DNA from: Oehlia diaphana
Taxonomy: Eukaryota; Glomeromycota; Glomeromycetes; Glomerales; Glomeraceae
Direction: 5' to 3'
DNA: 64,000 nucleotides
Assembly: GCA_003833135.1 (NCBI GenBank)
Contig: QZLH01000031.1
Location: 119,119 to 183,118 of the forward strand
Position 1 is the first letter of the stretch, and every line of letters begins with the position of its first letter. Position numbers and translations under genes: made by a program. Below are positions 47,264 through 60,848 of the stretch, piece by piece. The notes beneath the pieces are model-generated. The model was not told where the DNA came from, did not search any database, and saw only the letters and a program-made list of their open reading frames with translations.

Positions 47264-47623
47264 TGTAAGCATCACGTAATACTAGCCAATCATATGTTAG
47301 AATTCTAAATCATGTGGCATGTAATTTTATTTTCATAATAGGCAGTGATGTGCATTGGAAGCTTCCAATAAAAATTTATTGGATTGGAAGAATTGGAAGA
47401 TTTCAATAGCTGTGTAAGCATCACGTAATACTAGCCAATCATATGTTAGAATTCTAAATCATGTGGCATGTAATTTTATTTTCATAATAGGCAGTGATGT
47501 GCATTGGAAGTTTCCAATAAGGAATTGGAAGAATTGGCAATATTAGTACGATATTTCTATGTGCATTGGAAGCTTCCAATAAAAATTTATTGGATTGGAA
47601 GAATTGGAAGATTTCAATAGCTG
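47264..47623. repeat. Young tandem repeat with nested palindromes
   Basis: Unit 1 is 47264-47412. Unit 2 starts at 47413 and repeats its first 100 or so bases with one visible change (gaagctt to gaagttt), then diverges by a short deletion at about 47520. The 3' part of unit 1 recurs at about 47559-47623. Each full unit contains the 14-bp perfect palindrome ttggaagcttccaa and a near-palindrome ccaataaaaatttattgg, followed by ggattggaagaattggaag. The near identity of the copies points to recent duplication. Confidence 0.85.
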
Positions 47624-49544
47624 ATTATAGGTACAGTACGTGACGATATTTTATTCTGCAATTTAACCAGTAACTCCTTTCTGTATACGATATACTTCCA
47701 GTAAATTTTCTAATACTGTAAATTATCATATACAGTATGTCATCATCAGAGCTGTCTTCTGAATAAGTAAATTCATTTGAATTCAAATAAATTGTGAGAC
47801 TGTTTATTTATTATCACCGTTTTCTAAATGGTGTATGCAAATTATATTTGAATAATAAAAAAGAAATCCGAACAAAAAAAAAAAGGGATGAAAACTGGAT
47901 ATTTGAAATATAACATTTTTAAAAACAATGATTTAATCAATAAATGGGTTACATTAAATTTAAAAATTTTGCTATATACAGTATTATATAATATATTAAA
48001 ATTAAGGTTCAACCGATAACTTTTTAAGCTTAGGTCATAAACTATAAAAGTTATCGGCTAAAAAAAAAAAAATTTTAAGGATTTTTATCATCCATTATTA
48101 CTATAAGACACTTTTGAGTATAAAATTTTTGCACAGTATTATCAATATATTCATTCGAGAATTACATTGAATAATTATAATTCATTTAAAATCCAATTTG
48201 AAATGCAGTCCAGCTTTGATTATAATGAATCAAAATAAATAAATTTAATTGGTTGATATTCATGTTTCAGTAATCTTTGAAAGATGGTGAACCGGTGATA
48301 TGCCAATGTAATACTATCTGTTATGTTGAGACAATAGAGAACTTACAACAAACATTGACGCATTCTTCATGTGAATTGCATAAAATCGTATAATTAATTT
48401 TTAAAAAAATTCTATAATGATGGTTAAGATCAACATTTTGTAAATATTGACATTTGTTTCTCCTTTCCGGGATTGACGTCCTAAATGATAACGGAATAAT
48501 CCGGACATCGTACCTCGAACATTACAACAATTATGTCACATGATCTACACTTATTTGGTGACAAAGCAGAAAAAGAAATTTTTATTGAAAATTCCATTTT
48601 AAAACAAACATCACCCTTGATTTGACACTTATTTGTAATAATAATATTTATTTACTTTCGGGTTACAATTAATTTGAATTATATAAAAATTGAATTTGAA
48701 TAAGTATTGAAAGACGTAAATCATATGTTTGTATTCCTTCAATTAAAATCCTTATATGTTTATAAGGGGCGGGAAATTACACTCACTTTGTTCGTTTTTA
48801 TTCATCCTGTAAACTTTGATGCGATGTGATACTGATATGACGCGCGTAAAGTTTTTTTATTTTCACTATAATTGGAATATTAATAAGATTCAAAGACCAA
48901 TAAAAAGTCGGTTTACTATGATTTATGCAAAATCGGATCATCGGAAATTCGGAATATCTTACATTACATTCTAAATTTTTTTTTTTTTCACCACAATAAT
49001 AATTCTTTTTGAGATGCATGTCATGTTCGATCGACCGGGTAAACTTTTTACAGTGAAATTCAATGTAACAAAGGTCACATAAATCACGTGGAGTGCTGTC
49101 TTATGAATTATACTAAGCAGGAAAAGATTAAACCTAAATTTTGATTTTCTCACGGTTAATATTGTTTTTTATTGTTAAAAGAAAATAATAATTGAAAAAA
49201 AAGTAAACAAATAAAACGAATATAATTTGTTAAATAAAGTTTAGAGTTACGTACAAAAAACGTTTTTTACTGCGGATTTATTTTAATAATACTTATTTTG
49301 TTTTTTATTAGTTTCGTGAATCCCGCATTTATATTTATTTATCAAACAGGGAAGCCACATAAATAAACAATATATTGGATCATTAATGAAATATATGTAA
49401 TTGGTTATTAATGAAATATGTATAATTGGATATTAAATATGTGTAGAATGTACTTAATAAGGTTTGAGAAATATATAAAGTTGATTTGAACAGGAAATGG
49501 ACGAAAAAAAAGGGAGAAAAAAAAACAAAAATTAAAAAATCAAA
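47624..49544. other. Spacer upstream of the ABC transporter
   Basis: AT-rich sequence with no gene I can support. Frames at 48798-49153 on the minus strand lack motifs. A CACGTG word occurs near 49085. The last 60 bp are a purine-rich leader just before the transporter start. Confidence 0.5.
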
Positions 49545-52500
49545 ATGTTATTAATAATCGCTGATTCCATATTAATATCTGTTGTATCTTTGATAAGTTT
49601 AATAATTCTCTTTATTCAAAAATATAAAGTAAATCAAGTAACTTTTGATATTGAACGTAATAATAATAATTTCTCAACCTTAATAAGAGATTATATTAAA
49701 TTTATTCTTGCGTTATGTCAAGTAATTTTATTTACTTTATTGATTTTCTTAAGAATATTTTATCTTAAAAATGTAAAAGAGATTGACATTTTTCATTCTG
49801 GATCAATTGCAATATGTTGGGTAAGATTTTATAATATATATATATATAGTATATAATCAATTTTCTTTATTTTCATGACATTTTTTTCCTTTTGAATTTA
49901 TAGATTTACTGTATGACGTTATGTATGTTGATTTGCTTTGTTCGTGAAAGAAGATGGAAATGGATCTTTAATTCGCATGTAACATCGATTTGCGCCGCAG
50001 CATGTCTTTGTGCTACTTGGCAATTAAGGATCGCTTCGGCATTTTATCGTGATACAGAATTGATTATTGCTATTATAAATCTCGTGAATTCAACAATACT
50101 TTGCATTATATCTATAACAACTCCCAAAGGTCCTCCTGTGTGTAATAAAGGAGGTCGTCCAATTACATCAATTGTTTATTGTTCAATATGGAATTTTATT
50201 ACATTTTCTACTGTAATACCAATTATATATAAATCTTTTAAAAAAAAATCACTTGATGATTCAGATTTAGATGAATTACCTAATGAATATACTGCAAATG
50301 AATTTTTTAATAAAATACAACAATGGCCTAGTAATAATCTATTATATAGAATTTGGAAAGCCAATCAAAATATTATTTTATTAGAAACGTTTTTTGTTAT
50401 AATTTCATCATTTTTACATTATTTACCAATATTATTCTTATATAGTTTATTGGATTTTTTTCAAGGGGATAAAAAAAATATTGAATGGGCTATATTTTGT
50501 GTATTTGGTATATTAATAGGAGGTTTATTGCATGTATTTGCTATATCTCAACATCAATATTTAGGTGGTTCAGTATTACAATCAAATGTTAGTTTAATGT
50601 TAAATTCTGAAATTTATTCAAAAAGTTTAAAAATTAAAAATAATGCTAATGAAATAGGTAAAATAAGTAATTTAATGGCTGTTGATGCTAATAGAATTTC
50701 TCAATTTATGATATGGTGGGCTTCTTTAATTGAAGCTCCTGTACAAATTGGTATCGCTTTATTTTTTCTATATAAATTATTAAATAGTGCTTGTTTATTT
50801 GGTATTTTAGTTTTAATAATAATTTTACCTATTCAAAGATGGACTGGTAAATATTTCTCTCAAAATCAAGAACATTTAATGAAATCAAGAGATTACAGGG
50901 TATCTTTAATGAATGAAATTTTACATGGAATTCGAATGATTAAATTTAACGCATGGGAAGGGAATTGGATAACGAGAATAATGAATGCGAGAAATGTTGA
51001 ATTAAAATATTTAAAGAAAAGTTTTATTTTAATGAGTATATTTAATTTATTATGGATTGCTTCTCCAATATTAATTACAACCGTTAGTTTTTTAACTTAT
51101 ACTAAAATTCAAGGAAATGAATTAACAGCTTCTATCGCTTTCACTTCTGTTACTATATTTAATGAAATTAGATTTATATTAAATGATTTAGCAGAATTAT
51201 TCATATTAGCATTACAAGCCATAGTTAGTTTACTTAGAATTGAAAAATTCTTAAATAGTGATGAAAATGAGAATAAAAAGAATATCCTTTTTAAAAATGA
51301 TGATAAGATTGGTTTCGAGAACGCTACTATTACTTGGAATAAACCTGAGGAAAATATTGAAGATATTTTTATAATGAAAGATTTAAATATCGAATTTCCT
51401 ATAGAACAATTAAGTATTATATGTAAATAATAAATATTTATAATATATATGTATATGTATATGTAATTTTTTTTAATATCCAAATTTTTCTAAACGATTT
51501 TTTATTTTAATTTAGGTGGACCGACTGGATCAGGAAAGGTAATGTAATTAATATATACATACATTTTTTAATTTTTTTAGATATTAATTTTTTTTTCGTA
51601 TCGACATTTTTTTTAAAATTAGACATTATTGTTAATGGCATTACTAGGAGGTAAAAATTTTTAGTATATTAATTAATAAATAATGATTAAAATAATTAAA
51701 ATTTAAATACTATTTTAGAAGCGGAAATTTCATCCGGCAAAGTATTTTATCCAAATCCACAACAAATTCACGAAAATCATGAATTAACTAACTCTGAATG
51801 GATAGTAGATAATAATAATAGTATTGCTTATGTGGCGCAGCATACATGGTTACAAAGTGGTCCTATACGCGATAATATATTATTTAATTTACCTTTTAAT
51901 AAAGAAAGGTATGATCAAGTAGTGAAATCGTGTGCATTAGATAAAGATTTTGAATCTTTAGTAGATGGTGATTTGACTGAAATTGGTGATCAAGGCGTAA
52001 CTCTTTCTGGAGGACAAAAGCAACGAGTTTCTATAGCAAGGTATTAATTTAATCGGAAAAAAAAAAAATAATAAATATTTATAGAATTAAATATATGCAA
52101 ATACTCTTAATCTATTTTTTAAATTAATATATATTTAATACCCATATAGAGCTGTTTATTCGAGAGCAAAACATATTTTAATTGATGATGCTTTAAGTGC
52201 TGTGGATGCGAACACAGCAAATTACTTGATTAATGAATGCATTTCAGGTCCATTAATGAATAAAAGAACAATAATTCTTGTTACTCATTACTTAAACCTA
52301 ACTTTACCAATCTCCAAATATGTGGTAAGTTTTCTATATAGTTATATAGTTACATTATGATATGTTCAATATGTTATTTATTTAAATAATTTTATTAGGT
52401 TATGATAAATAATGGACAAATTGTTGATAAAGGAGAAGTATCGGAATTGAATAACAATGGTTCTATAAATATTCCAAGAGAAATTATCTCTGATAATGAA

Positions 52501-55500
52501 AGCAGCGGCAGTACTTGTAATTCTACGTTACAAGCTTCTCCAGTCAAAGAAAATTTTGAAGAAAATTTTGAAGAAAATTCTGAAGAAAATTTTGAAACTT
52601 CAAAAAGTATAACTCTGGATATAGAAGTTATTGAAGAGGAGAAAATAATTAATGATACAACAATTGGTGATAATAAACCCAGGGCACTTATAAAAGAAGA
52701 AGGTAAATAATCTAATATATATAAGCTTATGAAATATATTATTTATTAATTTATTTTTATATTTTATAGGGAAAGAATCTGGAATGGTAAAATTAAATGT
52801 ATATTTAAAATATTTTAATTCTAATGGAAGTTATTTATTTTGGATAACAGCTTCGATATTATTCATGAGTACGAGAGTTACTCAAACATTAGAAGGATGG
52901 TGGTTAAATGTATGGTCAAGTTTAACCCAAAACATCTCTCATTATAATATTGATTATTATATAAATATTTATATATTACTTACGATGTTATCGGTTTTTT
53001 TTGGAGTAATTCAATTTTCTTGGTTATATTATGGTTCATTACAAGCATCAAAAAAATTATATAATCAATTGTTGGTTAGAGTCATTAAAGCTCCATTAAG
53101 ATTTTTTGATACTACGCCAATTGGAAGGATATTGAATAGGTTTAGTAAAGATTTTGAGATAATTGACAGTATACTGGCAGGTAAATATTAAAAAAAAATA
53201 TTTTTAGGATCATTCAAAAGTTTGAATTAAGCTTTTTTTTAAAAAAAATTATTAGTTGATCTGGGATTATTTCTTCATAATGTAAGTAGTTAAAATTATA
53301 GCTAAAATTATAGTTAATTATGGTTAAATTATATAAATGTTATTTATTTATTTTTACGATAGTTATTAATGATGGTTGGTGTCGTATTAGTAATAATTGC
53401 AATCACCAAAGGTAATAATTATTAATATAATTTTATTAACTTTTGTTAAGCGTTAAATTTATTAATAATTTTATCTTATCTTTTATAGAATTTATAATAG
53501 CAGCGATTATATTTGGTATGTTCTTTAAACATATACGAAATGTGTGATCTGTGATTGTTCATAAATTTCATTATATTCGATTCTTTCCTTTCGTTAGTTA
53601 TTATTTACGCGATTGTTGGAACATTATATGCAATGGCATCAAGAGAATTAAAACGATTAGATTCGATAACAAAATCTCCGCTGTATTCTCAATATACAGA
53701 AACATTAACGTAAGTTATAAAATAAACGTGTAATGTGTACAATATTCTATAACATTTTATTTTTAATTAACTTTTATTTAAAATAATTTAGTGGAATAAT
53801 AACGATAAGAGCATTTAATATTACTGACCAATTTATGAACGAAATGTTGACAAAGTAAAAAAATTTTATTATAAAATATTTTTGTTTTTATCAATTTGAA
53901 TTCACTGAAAATGCTTTTTTTTTTTTATGTTATATAGAATAGACAATAATATTCGACCGTTTTATTTTCTTTGGGTAGCAAATCGTTGGTTACAAATATG
54001 GACAAATGGTATAGGAGCATTCTTTCCATTTGTTGCCAGTGTTTTGATACTTTGGAATTTGCAAAAAATTGATGCAAGTTTAGCAGGATTAGCATTGTCA
54101 TTTTCAATGACTTTTACAACACAAATTATGTGGTCAATAAGGAAATATACTCAATTAGAAATGAGTTTAAATTCTATTGAAAGAGTTGTTGAATTTCTAA
54201 ATATTGAACAAGAGAATTATCAGGGAGAAATTAAAATAAAAGAAAATGAAAATTCGGAAAAAAATTGGCCTATGAATGGAAACATTAGATTTGAACGTTT
54301 AAAAGTAAGATATGCTGAAGATTTGGATTATGTATTACGTAATATTTCTTTTGAAATTAATGGGAAAGAAAAAGTTGGAATAGTTGGAAGGTAATACAAT
54401 ATATACACGGTTATATTAAAAGAAGAAATGATTCTTATTTTTTTTTAACTATGAAATTTTTTTTTTTTTTTTAATAATGTTATTAGAACTGGATCCGGAA
54501 AATCAACAATATCGTTATCATTATTCAGATTTTTAGAAGCTGCAGAAGGAAAAATATTTATTGATGATATTGATATAAGTAAATTAAACCTTGAAGAATT
54601 AAGATCAAATCTTACAATTATACCTCAAGATCCGATATTATTTACTGGTAATATAATACGTATACATATATACATATAATAACGAACGACACGGTATCGA
54701 CATCCAACAACTGAAATATATGTATATATATCCTTTTATTAAAAAATATTGATTGATTTATTTTCTCCTTTATTAGGTACAATAAGATCAAATCTTGACG
54801 TATTTTCACAATATACTGATTATGAAATATTTGAATCTTTAAAAAGAGTTCATTTATTACCATCATCATCAAAGTCTAGTTCCACAAATGAATTGGTTAA
54901 TATATTTTCTAACTTGGACACACAAATCAGTGAAGAAGGTAATAATATAAGTCAAGGACAACGTCAATTATTATGTCTTGCAAGAGCTTTGTTGAAGAAA
55001 CCTAAAATTATTATAATGGATGAAGCAACTGCTAGGTAGAACTAATATTTTTTTTTTATTTATATATTTTAAAATATTATAAACTGAATTTAAAACCTTT
55101 TCTTTTTAGTATTGATTTTGATATGGATGAAAAAATTCAGAAAATGATTAGAAATGAATTCAATGATTGTACTATAATTTGTATTGCACATAGATTACAA
55201 ACTATTATTGATTATGATAAAATATTGGTATTAGGTATGTAAATTTTCATTTTACAATCAGCTCTCGATATTTCCAAATACGTTATAATCTCGTAGCAAA
55301 AGATTTGAAGATTTGATTGATAAAGATAAATAATTTGATTGAATCAAATTTATTATGATGGATGATAAAATTCGAGTTCGTTATATCAAGAGTTGATTAT
55401 ATTTAAAAAAAATAGATGTGGTACTTAATTTTTTTTTCTTCTCATATTATAATAGATCGAGGGAGCGTACTTGAATTTGACAGGTAAAATTTTTCTTATT

Positions 55501-55527
55501 TTTACCTTTTTTTTAAAAAAAATAATA

Positions 55528-55559
<32 letters not shown>

Positions 55560-55684
55560 ATTGTAGTCCGTATAATTTAATATCAAATCCTAACTCAAAT
55601 TTTTATCAAATGTGCAAACAATCTGGAGATTTTGATATATTAAAATCATTAGCTTTAAAAGAATCGAAACGTAATCTTACGTAA
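49545..55684 (+). CDS. ABCC/MRP-type full ABC transporter
   Basis: Nineteen exons give 1,492 aa: 49545-49820, 49904-51422, 51516-51538, 51623-51650, 51719-52040, 52150-52324, 52399-52702, 52770-53180, 53256-53281, 53363-53411, 53489-53515, 53598-53709, 53792-53854, 53938-54390, 54487-54647, 54777-55035, 55110-55234, 55456-55483 and 55567-55684. The order is TMD0-TMD1-NBD1-linker-TMD2-NBD2. NBD1 has Walker A G600-PTGSGK, signature LSGGQ 711-715 and Walker B ILIDD, with Asp instead of the catalytic Glu, as in ABCC. NBD2 has Walker A TGSGKS ending near 1269, the unusual signature ISQGQ (1374-1378), Walker B IIIMDE and switch His in IAHRL. The linker carries an [16 protein letters not shown] acidic repeat. 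ABCC pumps export conjugates or drugs, often at the vacuole; this substrate is unknown. Confidence 0.93.
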
Positions 55685-56248
55685 AGAAATAGAAACAGTT
55701 AAAAAGACCGGGTTTTTTTGTAGTATGAAAGTATACATATATTTAATTACTTTTTTTATAGCGATAAATAAACAAATTATATTTATATTATTTATATTGT
55801 AAACCATCGATCAATACTTTATACTGAAGTTTGTTTGTTACAATGCGAATTATTATCAATTAAAATGTTCGAGATTTCCCAAATCCTAATATAAAAGGAG
55901 TAATGTTGTCGGACAAATCGGACAAAACAAAAACCCCAAAATCGAAACGTTTTGAATTTTAAGAAAAAACGAAATTACGAAATTGCCGATCATACAAATG
56001 ATCGCGTGATGAAAGTAATTCCATATGGATTAGTTCAGAAATATTGACTATTCAGATTTTCACATATTTATGTGTGAAAAAAAAAATTTCCTGATGAGAT
56101 TTTCATATTTATATATACACAATATATTTTATTTGTTAATAACTAATAACTAATAATATTTTTAATGGATAACATAATATTTAAGTGCTACATACATTTC
56201 ATGCGACATAAATTTCTGAAATAATAGAAAAGTAATCTAATCTACACA
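55685..56248. other. Convergent 3' spacer
   Basis: Lies between the convergent stops of the ABC transporter (+) and the BTB-TLDc gene (-). No frame or repeat of note; ordinary AT-rich 3' flanks. Confidence 0.6.
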
Positions 56249-57761
56249 TCATCCACTTTTTTTAGTTACGCTAAAAACTTCATATTCGTCAACAACAAAA
56301 TTGCCTTCATTTTGTATTATTTGCTTTTCATATGCACGTAGAGAGTAATATACGCCATTTTTGGAATTAAAAGTGTAGTTTAATTGTAAATCAACAAAAT
56401 TTGAACCATCAAATTGATATATAGCATTATCGGGTTCTTTAACTCTGGATAGAATTGTTTCCTTATCTATGAAACTAAAAATAAAACTATCCATAGTTTT
56501 TTCAAAATTACCACGTTTATTAATATCCCAATCGATAGGACTATAACCCCCAAGGATTGACGATTCATTTTTTAATCTCAAAACTGTGATTGTAGGACCT
56601 TTATTATCACACATTTTATGAAATATCTCACCCGTAAATCCATCACGACTTCCACGAGTAATTAATTGAAAATCATAATAATTTTTCTTAAATTTATTTT
56701 GTATCTTGTTATCTTTGTTTCCTTGAATCCAAGAAGAAATAAGTGTTGCTTGTTCAAAACTAATCAATTTAGAATCTAACGGTATGTTTTTTCTTCTTGG
56801 AGCGAGACGATTAAATTTTGGGGTCCAACTTGATACTAAATGATATCTTGAAAGATCTTGATATAAATCATTAGAAAGAAGTGAATTATATGGCATAATC
56901 TTGTAACAAAAATCTTCTGATGAAATTTCATAAAATCTAATATGAGGTAGGAAATCATCTATAGTTTTCTTTAAAACGTTAAAATCTTTTGTCGTCCATT
57001 TATCGATATCTTCTGGTAAATCAGTATTCTGAGCTTTACCCCAATGAATAATACGATCCCATAATTCATTTTCTTCCATACATAATTCTTCATCTTTATA
57101 AATAGATAATAATGCTTCTTTATCAACAGATGTAAAATCAATCGCATTAAATAAAATTTTAGGTTCTTTACGAATAGTTGTTGACCAATAATCTTGTAAT
57201 TTTGTAAATTCCGATGTTTTGGAACCAACTTGTTGAATTAAAGCAAAATTTTGTTTGAGCCAACCTTGATAATTATTGATAAGATAATCTTGAATATAAT
57301 CGTATAATTCTTTAAGTTTGAATATTTCACAAGCAATTAAAAGATTCAAAATATCTGAGGCGTCTTTATTATCAAGGTCGATGATGCCACCATAAATATA
57401 ACTAAATTTTTTTTTTAAAAAAAAAAAATAATTTTTATTGGATTTTTTTTATTTTTATTTTTATTTATAAAAAAAAATAAAATTTATTTATTTTATTTAA
57501 TTTATTACCTAATTAGAATATCGAACACATCAACAGAAATATCAGGAAGTTCTAAAATAAAAATATCATTTTCTTTTCTTGCTAATCCATTAGAAATGGC
57601 ATCCTGAACGTAAGTGGATCTTGTTTCAATAATAATTGAATGTACACGATATTCTTTTTTATTAATATCTTTATCAATATTAATTATAAAATCATGTTTC
57701 TTACTATCTTCTAAAAGTTTTAGAAAGTTTTGTGATAAGTGAGGTAAGAATTGGGTGGTCA

Positions 57762-57762
<1 letters not shown>
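56249..57762 (-). CDS. BTB-BACK-TLDc domain protein
   Basis: Two exons, 57762-57509 and 57401-56249, split by a phase-2 intron full of A/T runs, give 468 aa. The N-terminal BTB/POZ domain (residues about 5-115: LLEDSKKHDFIINI, then YRVHSIIIETRSTYVQDAI, LPDISVDVFDILI, YIYGG) should mediate dimerisation or Cullin-3 binding. A BACK-like helical region follows (about 115-230: ELWDRIIHWGKAQN). A TLDc domain runs from about 290 to the end (SKLISFEQATLISSWIQG, RGSRDGFTGEIFHKMCDNKG, ILGGYSPIDW, VDEYEVFSV). BTB-TLDc genes form one of the largest expanded families in Rhizophagus; individual roles are unknown. Exon 1 starts directly after a long T/A run that makes up its promoter side. Confidence 0.9.
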
Positions 57763-57819
<57 letters not shown>

Positions 57820-57996
57820 AAAAAAAAAAAAGTTTTTTTTTTAAATTTTAGAAAAAAAAAAAAAAAAAAAAAAAAAAAAGAAAAAAAAAGAATTTAAGAA
57901 AAAAAAGGTTTTTGTTTTTAAATTCCGGAAAAAAAAAAAATACTTTTAAATATAGTATGATCGATGATCTACCGCAGATTTGATAAAAGGCTTTTG
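57763..57996. repeat. Homopolymer block (poly-T/poly-A) before gap 2
   Basis: Long A-runs with a T-run/A-run junction at about 57763-57797 and again near 57833. They grade into a unique 108-bp segment (57889-57996) that reappears on the far side of the gap. Confidence 0.8.
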
Positions 57997-58350
57997 NNNN
58001 NNNNNNNNNNNNNNNNNNNNNNNNNNNNNNNNNNNNNNNNNNNNNNNNNNNNNNNNNNNNNNNNNNNNNNNNNNNNNNNNNNNNNNNNNNNNNNNNNNNN
58101 NNNNNNNNNNNNNNNNNNNNNNNNNNNNNNNNNNNNNNNNNNNNNNNNNNNNNNNNNNNNNNNNNNNNNNNNNNNNNNNNNNNNNNNNNNNNNNNNNNNN
58201 NNNNNNNNNNNNNNNNNNNNNNNNNNNNNNNNNNNNNNNNNNNNNNNNNNNNNNNNNNNNNNNNNNNNNNNNNNNNNNNNNNNNNNNNNNNNNNNNNNNN
58301 NNNNNNNNNNNNNNNNNNNNNNNNNNNNNNNNNNNNNNNNNNNNNNNNNN
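57997..58350. other. Assembly gap (354 N)
   Basis: Undetermined bases flanked by homopolymers. The 108 bp before it (57889-57996) are repeated almost perfectly at 58402-58510, so the gap size and even the duplication may be artefactual. Confidence 0.95.
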
Positions 58351-58384
<34 letters not shown>

Positions 58385-58510
58385 CAAAAAAAGAAGAAAA
58401 AAGAATTTAAGAAAAAAAAGGTTTTTGTTTTTAAATTCCGGAAAAAAAAAAAAATACTTTTAAATATAGTATGATCGATGATCTACCGCAGATTTGATAA
58501 AAGGCTTTTG

Positions 58511-60848
58511 TTACTCGAATGAACTTTTTTGGTTCCGGTTTTGGTTATCTTGATTAGAAAATAAACCAACTTCCATTTTTGTTTTAATTAAAATTTCTTT
58601 AGTAAAAGCCCAGATTCATGCTCACTTTTAATAATCTCGATGTTAAATAGTTAAAAAACGTTCTCTTGAAATCCTGCTTTACCCTCGCGCATTTTTTATA
58701 ATGAAAAAAAAGATCATATCGTAATGTGGCTTTTGTACGGTTGATCTAACTTACAAGTATCAACCAGTTAAGAAGGAAACAATATATATATCAAATTGTA
58801 AATATGCGGTGCATACAGTCTAAGGTCAGGTAATTTTAAAAGAACTGAAAATGAATAGAAAAAAAATTTTTTTTACTGTTATAAAAGATATAAGCCTGCT
58901 ATTTGATAGAAATATTAAATCTTTGTGATTATAGAGTTTTTCCAATTGGATAATTCAATCATAAAATCTATTATTTTTAAATTATATATGTATCCTATAT
59001 TGTGCGTCAACAAAACTGTCAACCTGATTATTTTGCTGCACAAAAACCCTTAATTCAAGAAATTATTGAAAATTGAGGCAATAAGGTTATTTTTATTCAA
59101 AGTTCCATTGTGAATTAAATTTATTGAGCAATTTTAGGGTACAGCAGTATACTTGAATAATTGTGATTTTAGTTTTAAAGGATTGGAAAACCCATTTTCT
59201 GATATTTAAATTCAATACATTAATACATATTTGAAAATATACTATACAGAGTTGGATGCTATAAGAAGGGATTGAGCTTTATATGCAGTTAATACTAACG
59301 AAAATTTCCATATATTCAAATAATTAAAGGATGAAAGGCTTAAAAAATCATAATTATTGATAATGGAATTTTATCATAACTAATGCTTACTGATAAATAA
59401 AGAATATAGTGAAAATAAAATTTCAAATAATAAATATAAAAAGAGGGATAATAAAGAAAAATTTCAAAAAACAAGGTTTAATATATGAATAAAAAAAATG
59501 ATATCGGATATAAAAAAAGTAGGATTAAATATTAATTTACTCATAAAATAGAGATTGCTCGACCATTTATCATTCTTGCCGCGAATGTGTAATGTACTAT
59601 AAGAAAAAGATTCGTAGTGTTCCGAATAACAATGAAGTCATCCTTTTTTTTGTAATACCCAAAGAAAAAAAAGAAATTTTTAAATGAATTATAAATGATT
59701 ATGTGAGATAGAAAAATATTCCGTTGTCCTAAATCGCAAAATGTAACATGTTACATAACATGATCTTAATTTCGTTAATTTCGTTATTAACAGACAAGGA
59801 ATATGATCTTAGTTTGATCCATATATTAATACGATATACCGGTAACCGTATATTTTATAGTTATCAGTGTTTATCTAGTTACATGAACATGTGAATTTAC
59901 ACTATAACACAGAATTAATTCAAAAAACAACCAATAATACTAGGAACAACGTGCTATGCGCTCTATAAAAATTTTTTTAGAAAATTGATCACATATCGGA
60001 GTTTTTTTGGAATGAAAACTAAAAAAAATGATCATTTATCGGAATTTTTCCCAGAAAATTTTTTAATGGGGATATTTTAACCCGATTTAAAGTTATTATT
60101 AAACACGTATATTATTTATTGAATGTGACTACAGTAATTGCTTAGAAATCTAAAATCACTTCGTTGTAACTATAAAGTGTTCTTTAAGAAAGATTTGCCC
60201 TCATTTTCATCATTTTCAAATATCATTTCGTATAAGTTCACTAACAAGAAATAATACTACCATCTTCACTTTTAGTTACATGTTTCCATATATTGACATT
60301 GTAATTCATTTTACTGCCGAAATTTAATAAAAAATACCTTTTAATTAAAAGATACAACTCCTCGACAAAGTAAATATTGAGTTCGAATAAGATAAATACA
60401 AGTTATGATATAATTATATTACTATTCATTTATTCAAGATTTCACTGAATCGTTCGGACTGCATCAGTTGACGATTTCGAATCGATTCTTAAAAAGGATT
60501 CAGCTGCTAAATAAAGTTAAAGGCGATCAGCCTACTAACTAATTAACGTTACTCATTGAATATATAGATCACAACAATGTATGTAATTATAACAAAATTG
60601 TTATAGTCAAAGTTCCATTTATAACTTCTTTGAAAAAGTAAAAGCGAGCGAAAACACACAAGTCATCAATTTAAACTATGATCATACGTTCGAATAAAGA
60701 CTCTAGATTTTGGCTTATTATAATTTGTATGAATCTTCAATCAATCTTATTTTAGTCTCAACATATAAATAAGGAGCAAAAAAACCAAACTCTCTCTTGA
60801 AAAAAGAAGAAAACAATAAAACAAATTATATAACGTTTAAAATAAAAG
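58511..60848. other. AT-rich spacer, no supported gene
   Basis: No open frame with recognisable motifs on either strand. It has short simple repeats only and ends in the leader of the MIF-like gene. Confidence 0.5.

Noticed and set aside
47264..47623. CRISPR array
   Set aside because: The repeats are long, adjacent and partial, without regular unique spacers, and the genome is eukaryotic.
57848..58410. Phe/Lys-rich frames around gap 2
   Set aside because: They are translations of homopolymers and Ns.
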